Counted from the stretch's first letter, positions 42,586 through 51,569 are shown. The stretch is DNA of 64,000 nucleotides from Aureimonas sp. Leaf427 (GCF_001425485.1 NZ_LMQW01000003.1:1-64000), one strand, 5' to 3'. A program made the numbers and translations. Notes: generated from the sequence alone by a model not told the origin.

Positions 42586-45500
42586 GTGCAGAGCTGGATC
42601 ATCGCGGTCGTCGCGATCGCCTATCTCCTCTTCCTCTTCGTCGTCGCCCATTTCGGCGACCGGAGGAGCCGGGCCCGCAGCGCCGGCGGGCGGCCGGGCG
42701 TCTATGCGCTCAGCCTTGCCGTCTACTGCACCTCCTGGACCTTCTTCGGCTCGGTCGGCGTCGCCGCGCGGGACGGGCTCGCCTTCTTCGCCATCTATTG
42801 CGGCCCGATCCTCGTCTTCGTCTTCGCGACGCCCGTCCTCGATCGCATCATCACGCTCGCCAAGGCCGAGAAGATCACCACGATCGCCGACTTCATCGGC
42901 TCGCGCTACGGCAAGAGCACCTCCGTCGCGGCCATCGCGGCGCTGATCGCCCTGATCGGCGCCGTGCCCTACATCGCGCTTCAGCTCAAAGCGATCTCGA
43001 TCGGCGTCGCGACCGTCGTCGAACATTACGGGCCGGGCGCCCCGAGCGATCCCCCCGTCTTCGGCGACGCCGCCTTCTACATCGCGCTGGCGCTCGGCAT
43101 CTTCGCCATCCTCTTCGGAACGCGCCACGCCGACGCGACCGAGCATCAGGACGGGCTGGTGCTCGCCGTCGCCCTGGAATCGATCGTCAAGCTCGCCGCC
43201 TTCCTCGCCGTCGGGCTCTGGGTGACGTTCGGCCTCTTCGAGCCGGACGACCTCCTGCGCGAGGCGCTCGCGAGCCCGAGGATCGCGGAGGCCTTCGCGG
43301 GCGGGCTCGACGGGCGCTTCGTCGCCTCGATGATCCTCAGCGCCTGCGCCATCGTCTTCCTGCCCCGCCAGTTCCACATGACGGTGGTCGAGAACCGGAC
43401 GCGCGAGGAGCTGAGGCGGGCCCGCTGGCTCTTCCCGCTCTACCTCGTCGCGATCAACATCTTCGTCCTGCCCGTCGCAGCCGCCGGTCTCCTGCGCCTC
43501 GGCGATACGGCGGAGGCCGACTTCTACGTCCTGGCGCTGCCCCTCGCCGAGGGCCACGACGTCCTCTCCCTCGTCGCCTTCATCGGCGGTCTCTCCGCGG
43601 CCACCGCCATGGTCATCGTCGCCTGCGTCGCGCTTTCCATCATGGTCTCCAACGACCTCGTCCTGCCGCTGATCCTCAAGCGCGACGCGCCGGCCTCCGA
43701 TGCGGACGCGACGCGGCTGATCCTGAAGATCCGGCGCTCGGCGATCCTCGCCATCGTCCTTCTCGGCTATCTCTACTATCGCGTCGCGGGCGGCAGCTCG
43801 GCGCTGGCCGCGATCGGCCTCCTCTCCTTCGCTGCCATCGCGCAGTTCGCGCCCGCCGTCTTCCTCGGCCTTCTCTGGAAACGGGCGAATGCGCGGGGCG
43901 CCAAGGCGGGCCTTCTCATCGGCATCGCAGCCTGGGCCTATACGCTGCTCCTGCCCGCCGTTTCGCCGGAAGCTGCGATCGTCGGCTCCGGGCTCTTCGG
44001 CCTCTCGTGGCTGCGGCCGGAGGCCATGTTCGGGCTCGATCTCGACCAGCTCATGCACGGTGTCTTCGTCAGCCTCTCCGCCAATTCGGCCGCCCTCGTC
44101 ATCGGCTCGCTGACCCGGCGGGCGACGCCGCGCGAGCGCATCCAGGCCTCGATCTTCGTGCGGCCGGACGGCGCCGGCGCAGCCTTCCGCCGGCCGCGGG
44201 CGGAGGTGACGGTGGGCGAGCTGAAATCCACGATCGCGCGCTATCTCGGCCCCGAACGCACCGAGCGCTCCTTCCGCACGCTGGAGACGGAGGACCGGCG
44301 CGCCCTTCCCGACACGCTGGAGGCGGACGGGCGCGTCATCGGCTTTTCCGAGCAGCTTCTCGGCTCGGCCATCGGCTCGGCCTCCTCGCGCCTCGTCCTG
44401 TCGCTGCTTCTCCAGCGCCACAAAGGCAGCACCCGCTCGGCGATCCGCCTTCTCGACGACGCCTCCGAGGCCCTGCAGTACAATCGCGACATCCTGCGCA
44501 TCGCGCTCGATCAGGTCGACCAGGGCCTTGCGGTCTTCGACGGCGACTTCCGCCTGACCGTCTGGAACCGCCAGCTGCGCGAGCTCCTCGATCTGCCGCA
44601 GCAGTTCGGCCAGGTCGGAACGCCGCTGACCGCGATCCTCGACGAGCTGCGGGCCCAGGACGAGATCGACGCGGCGGAGCTGCAGCGCAGCTTCGAGTTC
44701 CTGACGGAAAGCCCCGCCCGGCACCAGATGTCCCTGAAGCGCTCCAACCGCGTCATCGAGATCCGCACCAATCCGATGCCCGGCGGCGGCCTCGTCGCCA
44801 CCGTCTCCGACATGACCGAGCGCGTTCGCCGCGCCGCTGCCCTTCGCGACATGAACGAATCGCTGGAGGAGCGCGTGCGCCAGCGCACGGCAGAACTCGT
44901 GGAGGCGAACGAGGCGCTCGGCGAGGCCCGGCGCATCGCCGATGCCGCCAATCTCGGCAAGACGCGCTTTCTCGCCGCCGCCGGCCACGACATTCTCCAG
45001 CCGCTGAACGCCGCGCGCCTCTACGCCGCCGCCCTGCAGGAGAAGCATGCCACCCTGCCCGGCACCTCGCTCGCCGCCAACATCAATTCCTCGATCGAAT
45101 CCGTCGAAGCCATCCTCGGCGCGATCCTCGACATCTCGCGGCTCGATGCCGGCGCCATGCCCTCCCGCCTGGAGGACGTGGAGCTGCAGCCGCTGCTCGC
45201 CATGATCCAGACCGATCTCGCGCCGCTCGCGGCCGAGAAGGGCGTGCGCCTGACCTTCGTGCCGACGACGGTCACGGTTCATTCGGACCGCAATCTCCTG
45301 CGCCGTCTCGTCCAAAATCTGGTCTCCAACGCGGTGAAGTACACGCGCGAGGGCAAGGTCGTCGTCGGCATCCGGCACTGCCGCATGGCGAAGACGGTGG
45401 ACATTTCCGTCGTCGACAGCGGGATCGGCATTCCCGGCGACCAGCTGGAGCGGATCTTCCAGGAGTTCATCCGGCTCGACGAGGGCACGCGCACGGCCGA

Positions 45501-46059
45501 AGGACTCGGCCTCGGCCTCTCCATCGTCGACCGCATCGCGCGCGTTCTGGATCACCCGGTCTCCGTCACCTCCGAACACGGGCGCGGCACGCGCTTCCGC
45601 GTGACCTTGCCGAAGGTCGGCTCCAAGCTTCTCGCCCCGCCCCGCCCGCTTGCCGCGCGCGTCCATCGGGCGCTGAAGCTCGACGGCATGCGCGTCCTCG
45701 TCGTCGACAACGAGGCGACGATCCGCTCCGGCATGGAGGTGCTTCTGACCGGCTGGAACTGCCGCGTCGCGCTCGCGGCGACGCCGGCCGAGGCCCTGGA
45801 ACGGGCCTCTTCGACCTCGCTCGACATCGTCCTCGTCGACTATCACCTCGGCGAGGCCAACGGGCTCGACGTCGTGGCGGAGCTGCGACGGGCGATCGAC
45901 CCCGCCCTTCCCGCCATTCTCATCACAGCCGACCGCTCGGCTTCTCTGCGCGAGACAGCCGCTCAGGCCGGCATCGATCTCCTCACCAAGCCGGTGAAGC
46001 CCGCTTCCTTACGCGCGGCCATGGCGCAGGGGCGCGGGCGGCGCGTGGCGGCGGAGTAA
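42586..46059 (+). CDS. Sodium:solute symporter-fused hybrid sensor histidine kinase (CrbS-like)
   Basis: A 1157-residue hybrid kinase. Residues 1-510 form an SSS-family transporter-like membrane domain with about 13 helices. A linker (about 540-640) may correspond to the STAC domain. A PAS domain (about 641-745) and coiled coil (750-790) precede HisKA with AAAGHDILQPLNAAR (His801) and an ATPase domain with NLVSNAVKYT and LGLGLSIV. The C-terminal receiver has Asp1085 (VLVDYHLGE). Relatives such as CrbS couple a transported solute, for example acetate, to acs expression. The start is GTG. Confidence 0.9.
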   Translation: MQSWIIAVVAIAYLLFLFVVAHFGDRRSRARSAGGRPGVYALSLAVYCTSWTFFGSVGVAARDGLAFFAIYCGPILVFVFATPVLDRIITLAKAEKITTIADFIGSRYGKSTSVAAIAALIALIGAVPYIALQLKAISIGVATVVEHYGPGAPSDPPVFGDAAFYIALALGIFAILFGTRHADATEHQDGLVLAVALESIVKLAAFLAVGLWVTFGLFEPDDLLREALASPRIAEAFAGGLDGRFVASMILSACAIVFLPRQFHMTVVENRTREELRRARWLFPLYLVAINIFVLPVAAAGLLRLGDTAEADFYVLALPLAEGHDVLSLVAFIGGLSAATAMVIVACVALSIMVSNDLVLPLILKRDAPASDADATRLILKIRRSAILAIVLLGYLYYRVAGGSSALAAIGLLSFAAIAQFAPAVFLGLLWKRANARGAKAGLLIGIAAWAYTLLLPAVSPEAAIVGSGLFGLSWLRPEAMFGLDLDQLMHGVFVSLSANSAALVIGSLTRRATPRERIQASIFVRPDGAGAAFRRPRAEVTVGELKSTIARYLGPERTERSFRTLETEDRRALPDTLEADGRVIGFSEQLLGSAIGSASSRLVLSLLLQRHKGSTRSAIRLLDDASEALQYNRDILRIALDQVDQGLAVFDGDFRLTVWNRQLRELLDLPQQFGQVGTPLTAILDELRAQDEIDAAELQRSFEFLTESPARHQMSLKRSNRVIEIRTNPMPGGGLVATVSDMTERVRRAAALRDMNESLEERVRQRTAELVEANEALGEARRIADAANLGKTRFLAAAGHDILQPLNAARLYAAALQEKHATLPGTSLAANINSSIESVEAILGAILDISRLDAGAMPSRLEDVELQPLLAMIQTDLAPLAAEKGVRLTFVPTTVTVHSDRNLLRRLVQNLVSNAVKYTREGKVVVGIRHCRMAKTVDISVVDSGIGIPGDQLERIFQEFIRLDEGTRTAEGLGLGLSIVDRIARVLDHPVSVTSEHGRGTRFRVTLPKVGSKLLAPPRPLAARVHRALKLDGMRVLVVDNEATIRSGMEVLLTGWNCRVALAATPAEALERASSTSLDIVLVDYHLGEANGLDVVAELRRAIDPALPAILITADRSASLRETAAQAGIDLLTKPVKPASLRAAMAQGRGRRVAAE

Positions 46060-46074
46060 AACGCCGGACACGAA

Positions 46075-46102
46075 AACGCCCGACCGTTGCCGATCGGGCG
46101 TT
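46075..46102 (-). terminator. Hairpin terminator between kinase and small gene
   Basis: AACGCCCGA and TCGGGCGTT form a perfect 9-bp stem with a 10-nt loop. On the minus strand it is followed by TTTTCG, a short U-run, so it terminates the small minus-strand gene best; it may also serve the plus-strand kinase gene, which ends 16 nt before it. Confidence 0.6.
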
Positions 46103-46152
46103 CATCGGATGATGGGGCGTCGAAGCGGTCCGGCCTCGGCCGGAGCGGCCCG

Positions 46153-46305
46153 TCAGCGGCGGCCGGCGGCCGCCTCGCAGACCTCGACATGCTTGCGAAG
46201 GGCATCCATGCCGAGCATGGCGGTAATGGTCTTCACGTCGCGGCCCTTGAGCTGCGGCGCGTGCTCGACATCGCTCAGTCGCTTCAGAAGTTCGGCTCTC
46301 GTCAT
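46153..46305 (-). CDS. Small hypothetical protein (50 aa)
   Basis: A 50-codon gene. It reads MTRAELLKRLSDVEHAPQ, then LKGRDVKTITAMLGMDALRK, and ends HVEVCEAAAGRR. It has a good GAGGAAC ribosome-binding sequence about 6 nt before the ATG and a hairpin terminator with a U-run 50 nt past the stop, which together make a real gene likely. The protein appears to be a small helical domain; no known family is recognised with confidence. It lies between the hybrid kinase and minE. Confidence 0.6.
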   Translation of the reverse strand: MTRAELLKRLSDVEHAPQLKGRDVKTITAMLGMDALRKHVEVCEAAAGRR

Positions 46306-46453
46306 GTTCCGTTCCTCTTCGTTTCACGGCCCCGTCCGCGGGGGCTGAGGTCCAGTCGTGCCGGCGGCCCCGATCGAAACCGCCGTCATCCCGCGCCGAG
46401 AGGCGCGGCGGCCGATCCCGACAGGTCGGGGATCGAAGCCACTGGTACGATAG

Positions 46454-46492
46454 AGGCGCCGTCCGCCCCTTTGAGGGCAGCGGTCGGCGCCT
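46454..46492 (-). terminator. Hairpin beyond minE
   Basis: AGGCGCCG (46454-46461) is inverted as CGGCGCCT (46485-46492), with an inner GCCC/GGGC pair. It begins about 22 nt past the minE stop and is placed to end the min transcript. No U-run follows. Confidence 0.4.
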
Positions 46493-46513
46493 TGGACCGC
46501 CGAAGTCCGGAAA

Positions 46514-46828
46514 TCAGGCCCGGCGGATCTGTGCGAACTTCGTGCGGTCCGGCGCGTCCGCGACGCTCGCCCGGCTGGCCAGAACGGGAAGCTCGATGTC
46601 GACCTCGAGGGTCGAGACGGCGTCGCCCTTCTGCATCTTGACCTTCACCTGATCGCGGTCGATCGCGACATGCTTGGCGATGACGGCGAGGATCTCCTCG
46701 CGCAGCACGGCGACGAGATCGGACTGGCCGATGCTCGCCCGCTCGTGCGCCAGCAGAACCTGGAGGCGTTCGCGCGCGGCGGGCGCGGTGGTCGAGCGCT
46801 TGGAGAAGAAAGAAGAGAAGATCGTCAT
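46514..46828 (-). CDS. minE: Cell division topological specificity factor MinE
   Basis: A 104-residue MinE. The N-terminal membrane-targeting/anti-MinCD segment starts MTIFSSFF and continues with [15 protein letters not shown], and the C-terminal topological domain has [16 protein letters not shown] and a beta strand. MinE stimulates MinD ATPase and drives pole-to-pole oscillation so that division occurs at mid-cell. The C-terminal tail is a little longer than in enterobacteria. The ATG overlaps the minD stop by 4 bp. Confidence 0.95.
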   Translation of the reverse strand: MTIFSSFFSKRSTTAPAARERLQVLLAHERASIGQSDLVAVLREEILAVIAKHVAIDRDQVKVKMQKGDAVSTLEVDIELPVLASRASVADAPDRTKFAQIRRA

Positions 46829-47637
46829 GCCGCCCTCCGTCCGAACAGGCGGCCGAAGAGGCCCTTGCGGTCGTCCGGGATGGTCATCGCGATCTCGGCG
46901 CCGTTCAGCCGGCGCGCGGCGTCGGTATAGGCTCTGGCGGGCGCGCTGGTCGGCTCGCCCAGCGTCACGGGCGACCCGGTGTTGGAGGCGCGCAGCACGT
47001 CCGAGCTCTCCGGGATGATGCCGAGAAGCGGGATCGACAGGATGTCGAGCACGTCGTCGACCTTCAGCATGTCGCCGCGCTCGGCGCGGGCCGCGTCGTA
47101 GCGGGTGAGAAGGAGATACTTCTCCATGCGCTCGCCGCGTTCGGCGCGCAGCGTCTTGGCGTCGAGAATGCCGATGATGCGATCGCTGTCGCGCACCGAG
47201 GAGACTTCCGGATTGGTCACGACCACGGCGACGTCGGCATGGCGCATGGCGAGCGTGGCGCCGCGCTCGATGCCGGCGGGGCTGTCGCAGATCACCCAGT
47301 CGAAGCGCTCGCGCAGCTCGGCCATGACGCGATCGACGCCCTCGACGGTGAGGTTGTCCTTGTCGCGGGTCTGGGAGGCCGGCAGCAGCGACAAGGTGTC
47401 GATGCGCTTGTCGCGGATCAGCGCCTGCGAGAGGTTCGCGTCGCCCTGGACGACGTTGATGAGATCGTAGACGACGCGCCGCTCGGCGCCCATCACGAGA
47501 TCGAGATTGCGCAGGCCGACGTCGAAATCGACGACGCAGACCGTCTGTCCGCCGAGCGCCAGAGCCGCGCCGAGTGCTGCCGTCGTCGTCGTCTTGCCGA
47601 CGCCGCCCTTGCCCGATGTGACCACCAAGACTGTCAT
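46825..47637 (-). CDS. minD: Septum site-determining ATPase MinD
   Basis: A 270-residue deviant Walker ATPase. The P-loop is [10 protein letters not shown] (8-17) with the signature Lys, followed by [23 protein letters not shown], and a C-terminal amphipathic helix containing [11 protein letters not shown] that binds the membrane. MinD recruits MinC to the poles and is released by MinE. The ATG has AAAGGA upstream. It is the middle gene of minC-minD-minE. Confidence 0.97.
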   Translation of the reverse strand: MTVLVVTSGKGGVGKTTTTAALGAALALGGQTVCVVDFDVGLRNLDLVMGAERRVVYDLINVVQGDANLSQALIRDKRIDTLSLLPASQTRDKDNLTVEGVDRVMAELRERFDWVICDSPAGIERGATLAMRHADVAVVVTNPEVSSVRDSDRIIGILDAKTLRAERGERMEKYLLLTRYDAARAERGDMLKVDDVLDILSIPLLGIIPESSDVLRASNTGSPVTLGEPTSAPARAYTDAARRLNGAEIAMTIPDDRKGLFGRLFGRRAA

Positions 47638-47663
47638 AGATGATATCCTTTGTTCGTTACGGG

Positions 47664-48437
47664 TCAGGCGAGAGCCACGGTCTTCAGCCTGTCCCCGTCC
47701 AGCCAGATCTGAACGGATTGGCCATGTAGTTTCGGCTCGATGTCCTCGGCGGTCTTGTAGAGACCGTCGATGGCGATGAGTTCGGCTTCGAGCTTGCGGC
47801 AGAAGATGCGCGCATCCGTCTGCCCCGCCGAGCCCGCCAGCGCCCGGCCGCGCAGCGAGCCGTAGACATGGATGGACCCGCCGGCGATGACCTCGGCGCC
47901 CGAAGCGATGGAGCCGAGAATGGTGACGTCGCCCTCGGGGAAGATGATCGACTGGCCCGACCGGACCGGCGCGTCGATGACGAGCGAGGACTTCTGTGCG
48001 GCCTGCACGAGGGCCGGAAGAGGAGCCGCCGCGGCGGGGGCGGCGGACGGCGCGGGCGCCTGACCGGGCGCGGCGGCGACCGGGGCGGCTTCCGGCTGAA
48101 TCTCGCCGGCCTCGCGGCCGCCGCGCATGGCGGGCGGCATGCCGGGGCCGAGCTGCGAGGGCGCGGCGCCCTCGATGCCCATGATGCGCACGCCGCGCGA
48201 GGCGAGCGCGGCGACGAGATCGGACAGTTCCTGCGCGGTGAAGCCGAGCCCGTCATTGTTCAGCCCGTCGACGTCGAGCACGATCGGCCGGCCGAGGAAG
48301 AAGCCGGTGGACCTTGCCGCCAGATCGTCGAGGCTCGCCAGCCAATCGGAAAAGGGCAGTTCCGGCGAAAGAACGAGCGCGAGGAAGGAGCGTCCGCGCA
48401 GGCGGACGGGTTTCACGGGTTGCCGAGCGGCGGTCAT
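47664..48437 (-). CDS. minC: Septum site-determining protein MinC
   Basis: A 257-residue FtsZ inhibitor. The N-terminal domain (about 10-110) contains [13 protein letters not shown] and [10 protein letters not shown]; an Ala/Pro-rich linker follows (about 120-150); the C-terminal beta-helix has [45 protein letters not shown], of which [14 protein letters not shown] and [14 protein letters not shown] are the diagnostic parts, and ends with [15 protein letters not shown]. The ATG of MTAARQP is used; the frame opens 59 codons earlier without support. It is the first gene of the min operon. A CtrA-like box lies about 42-56 nt upstream. Confidence 0.95.
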   Translation of the reverse strand: MTAARQPVKPVRLRGRSFLALVLSPELPFSDWLASLDDLAARSTGFFLGRPIVLDVDGLNNDGLGFTAQELSDLVAALASRGVRIMGIEGAAPSQLGPGMPPAMRGGREAGEIQPEAAPVAAAPGQAPAPSAAPAAAAPLPALVQAAQKSSLVIDAPVRSGQSIIFPEGDVTILGSIASGAEVIAGGSIHVYGSLRGRALAGSAGQTDARIFCRKLEAELIAIDGLYKTAEDIEPKLHGQSVQIWLDGDRLKTVALA

Positions 48438-48478
48438 CGGGGCCAATTCCGGGTTGCCGGGACCGAAGCGCCCCGTCG

Positions 48479-48493
48479 TTACTAAGACGTTAA
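48479..48493 (-). promoter_or_regulatory. CtrA-like box upstream of minC
   Basis: TTAC-N7-TTAA on the plus strand (TTAA-N7-GTAA on the coding strand) matches the CtrA consensus TTAA-N7-TTAA at 7 of 8 positions with the correct 7-nt spacing. It lies 42-56 nt upstream of the minC ATG, the only AT-rich spot in that leader. CtrA control of the min genes has been reported in Sinorhizobium. Confidence 0.5.
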
Positions 48494-48650
48494 AATGGGC
48501 CTCCAGGCTGGCGCGAAACCTACGTCGAGGGCGGCGGGAGGCGATCGGGAGCGGCACCGCGCCGCCCGACGGGCGACCTCCGCAAGGGAAGCCGGCAACG
48601 TCGGATGCACCCAAAATGCGGCCGAAACCGGCCTGCCCGCGGGCCTCGGA

Positions 48651-49304
48651 TCAGCCGGGAGCGCCGTCGCGGCCGGTGTTCAGCCGCGCCAGCCGGATCA
48701 CCGCCTGGGTGCGCGAATCGACGCCGAGCTTGCCGAGGACGGCGGAGACATGGGCCTTGATCGTCGCTTCCGAAATGCCGAGCTCGTAGGCGATCTGCTT
48801 GTTCAAAAGCCCCTTGCCGAGCATGGTGAGGACGCGCGTCTGCTGCGGCGTCAGCGTGCGCATGCGACCGATCATCTCGGCCACTTCCGGGTCGCCCTCG
48901 CCCTCCAGCGAGACCTGCGGCGGCAGGTAGACGTCGCCGTCGAGAATGCGGCTGATCGCCTCGCGAATCTCGTCGAAGCCGGAGCTTTTCGGAATGAAGC
49001 CGGAGGCGCCGAGATCGAGCGCGTGGCGGATCAGCCGGTTGTCCTCGCTGCCCGAGACCACCGCCACCGGCACGCCCGCATGCTCCGCCCGCATCAGGGC
49101 GAGGCCGGAGAGGCCGTCCGAGCCGGGCATGGCGAGGTCGAGCAGCAGGAGGTCGGCCTCCGGGTGGCGCTGCAGGGCCAGCGCCGCCTCGTCGAAATCC
49201 TTGGCCTCGACGATCTGGTGCTCGCCTGGAAGCGCCGAGAGAATCTCGCGGAGCGCGCCGCGAAAGAGCGGATGGTCGTCGGCGATGATGAAGGTGCGGT
49301 TCAT
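48651..49304 (-). CDS. NarL/LuxR-type response regulator (CrbR-like)
   Basis: A 217-residue regulator. The receiver (1-120) has Asp9/Asp10 (IIADDHP), phospho-acceptor Asp56 (LLLLDLAMPGSDGL), VSGSED and Lys in GFIPKSSG. A LuxR-type HTH follows (about 148-203: LTPQQTRVLTMLGKGLLNKQIA and ISEATIKAHVSAVLGKLGV). It resembles regulators paired with symporter-fused kinases (CrbR, which controls acs), and such a kinase lies 2.6 kb away on the other side of min. That pairing is inference. It follows yjbQ by 25 nt. Confidence 0.9.
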   Translation of the reverse strand: MNRTFIIADDHPLFRGALREILSALPGEHQIVEAKDFDEAALALQRHPEADLLLLDLAMPGSDGLSGLALMRAEHAGVPVAVVSGSEDNRLIRHALDLGASGFIPKSSGFDEIREAISRILDGDVYLPPQVSLEGEGDPEVAEMIGRMRTLTPQQTRVLTMLGKGLLNKQIAYELGISEATIKAHVSAVLGKLGVDSRTQAVIRLARLNTGRDGAPG

Positions 49305-49329
49305 GGCGACGGCCTTTCGGGTCCCGGGC

Positions 49330-49791
49330 TCAGCGGCGGGCGGGCGCGGGCGCCACGCTGGCGCCGGCCGCCCCCGTGCGTGTGCCGGAATAGTGGAGAA
49401 CGACCTCGCGCGTGTGCGGCCGGGCGCGGTGCTCCACCACGTAGAGCCCCTGCCAGGTGCCGAGCATCAGCTGGCCGCGCAGGACGGGTATGGCGATGCT
49501 GGTCGAGGTGACGGCCGCCTTGATATGGGCGGGCATGTCGTCGGCCCCCTCGATCGAATGGCGATAGATGGGACCGGCCGGCGCGAGCCGATCCAGCGCG
49601 TCGAGAAGATCGGCCTGCACGTCGGGATCGGAGTTTTCCTGGATGACGAGGGATGCGGACGTGTGGCGGATGAAGGCGGTGAGCAATCCGTCGGCCGCCT
49701 CGAACGTCTTCAGGCGCTCGGCGACGGCTCCCGAAATGTCCAGCATCGACCGCCCCCTGGTGCGGATCGCCAATGTCTCGATGAACTGCAT
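49330..49791 (-). CDS. YjbQ/UPF0047 family protein
   Basis: A 153-residue member of the YjbQ family (UPF0047), small beta-rich trimers reported to have weak thiamine-phosphate-synthase activity. Conserved parts visible: FIRHTSASLVIQENSDPDVQ, YRHSIEGADDMPAHIKAAVT (seen as HSIEGADDMPAHIK), and the C-terminal GTWQGLYVVEHRARPHTREV (seen as GTWQGLYVVEHR), with the metal-type His cluster. A GAGGG ribosome-binding sequence is five nt before the ATG. The C-terminal 20 residues are an Ala/Pro extension. It is cotranscribed with the downstream response regulator. Confidence 0.88.
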   Translation of the reverse strand: MQFIETLAIRTRGRSMLDISGAVAERLKTFEAADGLLTAFIRHTSASLVIQENSDPDVQADLLDALDRLAPAGPIYRHSIEGADDMPAHIKAAVTSTSIAIPVLRGQLMLGTWQGLYVVEHRARPHTREVVLHYSGTRTGAAGASVAPAPARR

Positions 49792-49908
49792 CAACCCTCG
49801 CGGCCTTGCCGGTCCGCGCAGAAGAAGCGCCGACCCGGATCTCCGCCGAACGTGGCGGAGCCCTTATGGTTTCTCTCACGCCGCGCCCGCTGCCCGCAAT
49901 GGCGTCTA

Positions 49909-50102
49909 CCGTCCGCAAGGACGGGCAAGCACACTTGCCTGTCTCTCCTTAATCACGGCGCATTGTCGCGTGCTTGATTCGCCGGGCATCGAATCAGCGT
50001 GACGGAACAGGAGGGCATGACAGACCGTCGGGACACGGACCGGGGCCGCCGCCACCGAGGCGCCGGCCGGCCGCGATCTCCGTGCGACGGTCCGTCATGC
50101 CC
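49909..50102. other. Series of strong hairpins (possible structured RNA or leader)
   Basis: In the 340-bp divergent gap between yjbQ and the esterase gene four inverted repeats follow one another: CCGTCC-GCAA-GGACGG (49909-49924, a GNRA-type loop), GGCAAG-CACA-CTTGCC (49924-49939), TGATTCG-N8-CGAATCA (49975-49996), and a long 18-bp pairing of 50013-50030 with 50085-50102 having one mismatch and a GC-rich 54-nt loop. No protein-coding frame here is convincing. It could be a 5' leader of the esterase gene or an independent RNA. Confidence 0.4.
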
Positions 50103-50131
50103 TTTCAACGCCCGCGAAGGAGAGTTTGGCC

Positions 50132-51145
50132 ATGCGACGACTGACGATCGACCCCGCCGTCTTCGACCTTTCGCGCGCCGAGCCCGAACTGATCGCGACC
50201 AATGCCGACATCATCGCGATGCAGAAGGCCAAGCCCAGCCCCTGGACGCTGCCGATCGAGACCGTGCGGCAGGCGCGGCGCGACGGGCGCGGCACCTTTC
50301 CCGCCGTGGCGCCCGACCCGGACGCCGAGACCGGTTCCTTCACGAGCCGAAGCGGCCATGCCATCCCCTTGCGCATCTTCCGCCCGGCGGGCACGGAGCC
50401 GCGCGGCACCTATCTCCACTTCCACGGCGGGGGCTGGGTCTTCGGCGCGGCCGCCGAGTTCGATCCGTTCCTGCGCCGCCTCGCCCAGCAGACCGGGCTC
50501 GTCGTCGCCTCCGTCGATTACCGGCTGGCGCCCGAACATCCGTTTCCGGCAGGGCCCGACGATTGCGAGGAGGTCGCGCTCGCCCTCGCTTCGGGGCTGA
50601 TTCCCGGCCTTCCCACCGGCTTCCTCGCCATCGGCGGCGAATCCGCCGGCGCGCATCTCTCGGTCCTGACGCTGATCCGGCTTCGCGACCGCCACGGGCT
50701 GGCGCCCTTCGGCGCCGCCAACCTCAATGCCGGCTGCTACGATCTGTCGATGACGCCGAGCGTCCGATCCTGGGGCGAGGAGCGGCTGGTGCTGAACACG
50801 GAGGATATCGGCCAGTTCGTCCAGCGCTTCCTGAAGAACGGCGAGGACCCCCGCTCCGCCGCCGTCTCGCCGCTCTATGCCGGTCTCAAGGGCCTGCCGC
50901 CCGCGCTCTTCACGGTCGGCACCTGCGATCTCCTGATCGACGACACGCTCTTCATGGCGCAGCGCTGGCTCGCCGCCGGCAACGGGATGGAACTGTCGCT
51001 GCACAATGCCGGCTGCCACGTCTTCCAAGCCTTTCCCTCGGCCGCGGGCGTGCGCTCCATGGCCGAGATCGAGACCTTCATCCGCCACCGCTATGCCGAG
51101 ACCGTCGCCGGCGGCGCCCGGACGGGCGCGACAGTGGACGCTTGA
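50132..51145 (+). CDS. Alpha/beta hydrolase, HSL family (GDXG lipolytic enzyme)
   Basis: A 337-residue esterase of the hormone-sensitive-lipase family. The oxyanion motif HGGG is at 98-101 (HFHGGGWVFG), the nucleophile elbow is GESAG with Ser171, the Asp is in TVGTCDLLIDD, and the His is in NAGCHVFQAF. It has no signal peptide, so it is cytoplasmic and acts on short-chain esters. The ATG has AAGGAGA upstream; a TTG two codons earlier is less likely. It converges on the next gene, with 4 nt between stop codons. Confidence 0.9.
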   Translation: MRRLTIDPAVFDLSRAEPELIATNADIIAMQKAKPSPWTLPIETVRQARRDGRGTFPAVAPDPDAETGSFTSRSGHAIPLRIFRPAGTEPRGTYLHFHGGGWVFGAAAEFDPFLRRLAQQTGLVVASVDYRLAPEHPFPAGPDDCEEVALALASGLIPGLPTGFLAIGGESAGAHLSVLTLIRLRDRHGLAPFGAANLNAGCYDLSMTPSVRSWGEERLVLNTEDIGQFVQRFLKNGEDPRSAAVSPLYAGLKGLPPALFTVGTCDLLIDDTLFMAQRWLAAGNGMELSLHNAGCHVFQAFPSAAGVRSMAEIETFIRHRYAETVAGGARTGATVDA

Positions 51146-51149
51146 TCGT

Positions 51150-51569
51150 TCAAGTCCGGTCGGGCGCGGCGGCGGGCGGCGGCTCGGCCTCGATCTCCTT
51201 GGCGATGTCGCCGAAAGCGCGGAACACGCGCTTCATGCGGCCGAGCGCGCGCTCGAATTCCTCGTCCTCAGCGGCCTCAGCCCGTCCTTCGACGGATGGG
51301 GCCGTCGCGGAGGACGCGCGCGGCGACGCGGCGCCGGCGGCCGCAGGTTCCATGTCGCAGGCCAGGGTGGCCGGATCGATCCGGCAGATGGTGATCTCGC
51401 CCGTCGCCGTGTCGAGCCGCGCCAGACCGCCCTCGACCGGCTGGAACTGGTAGCGGCCGGGTGCGGGCTCGCCAGCGGGCGGCGTCTGCGCGAGGGACGG
51501 CGCGGCCGCGAGGACTAAGGCGCCGACAAGGGCGGCGGGCCGCCAAAGACGTGCAACACTCGGCTTCAT
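51150..51569 (-). CDS. Putative periplasmic protein with signal peptide, function unknown
   Basis: A 139-residue protein with a Sec signal peptide (RLWRPAALVGALVLAAAPSLAQ, cleavage after SLA). The mature part has YQFQPVEGGLARLDTATGEITIC, containing two Cys (TICRIDPATLACDM) that could form a disulfide, then an Ala-rich linker and a charged C-terminal helix (EFERALGRMKRVFRAFGDIA). The family is not named with confidence, though short proteins with an RLDT-TGE-C core are common in Hyphomicrobiales. A GGAGGG ribosome-binding sequence fixes the ATG. Confidence 0.75.
   Translation of the reverse strand: MKPSVARLWRPAALVGALVLAAAPSLAQTPPAGEPAPGRYQFQPVEGGLARLDTATGEITICRIDPATLACDMEPAAAGAASPRASSATAPSVEGRAEAAEDEEFERALGRMKRVFRAFGDIAKEIEAEPPPAAAPDRT

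Noticed and set aside
40735-45846. A 1703-codon open frame antisense to the symporter-fused kinase
   Set aside because: Only its 3' part (aminotransferase) encodes a recognisable protein. The rest is the reverse complement of a well-supported kinase gene, and its Asp/Glu/Arg/Gly-rich composition is the usual product of reading GC-rich codons backwards.
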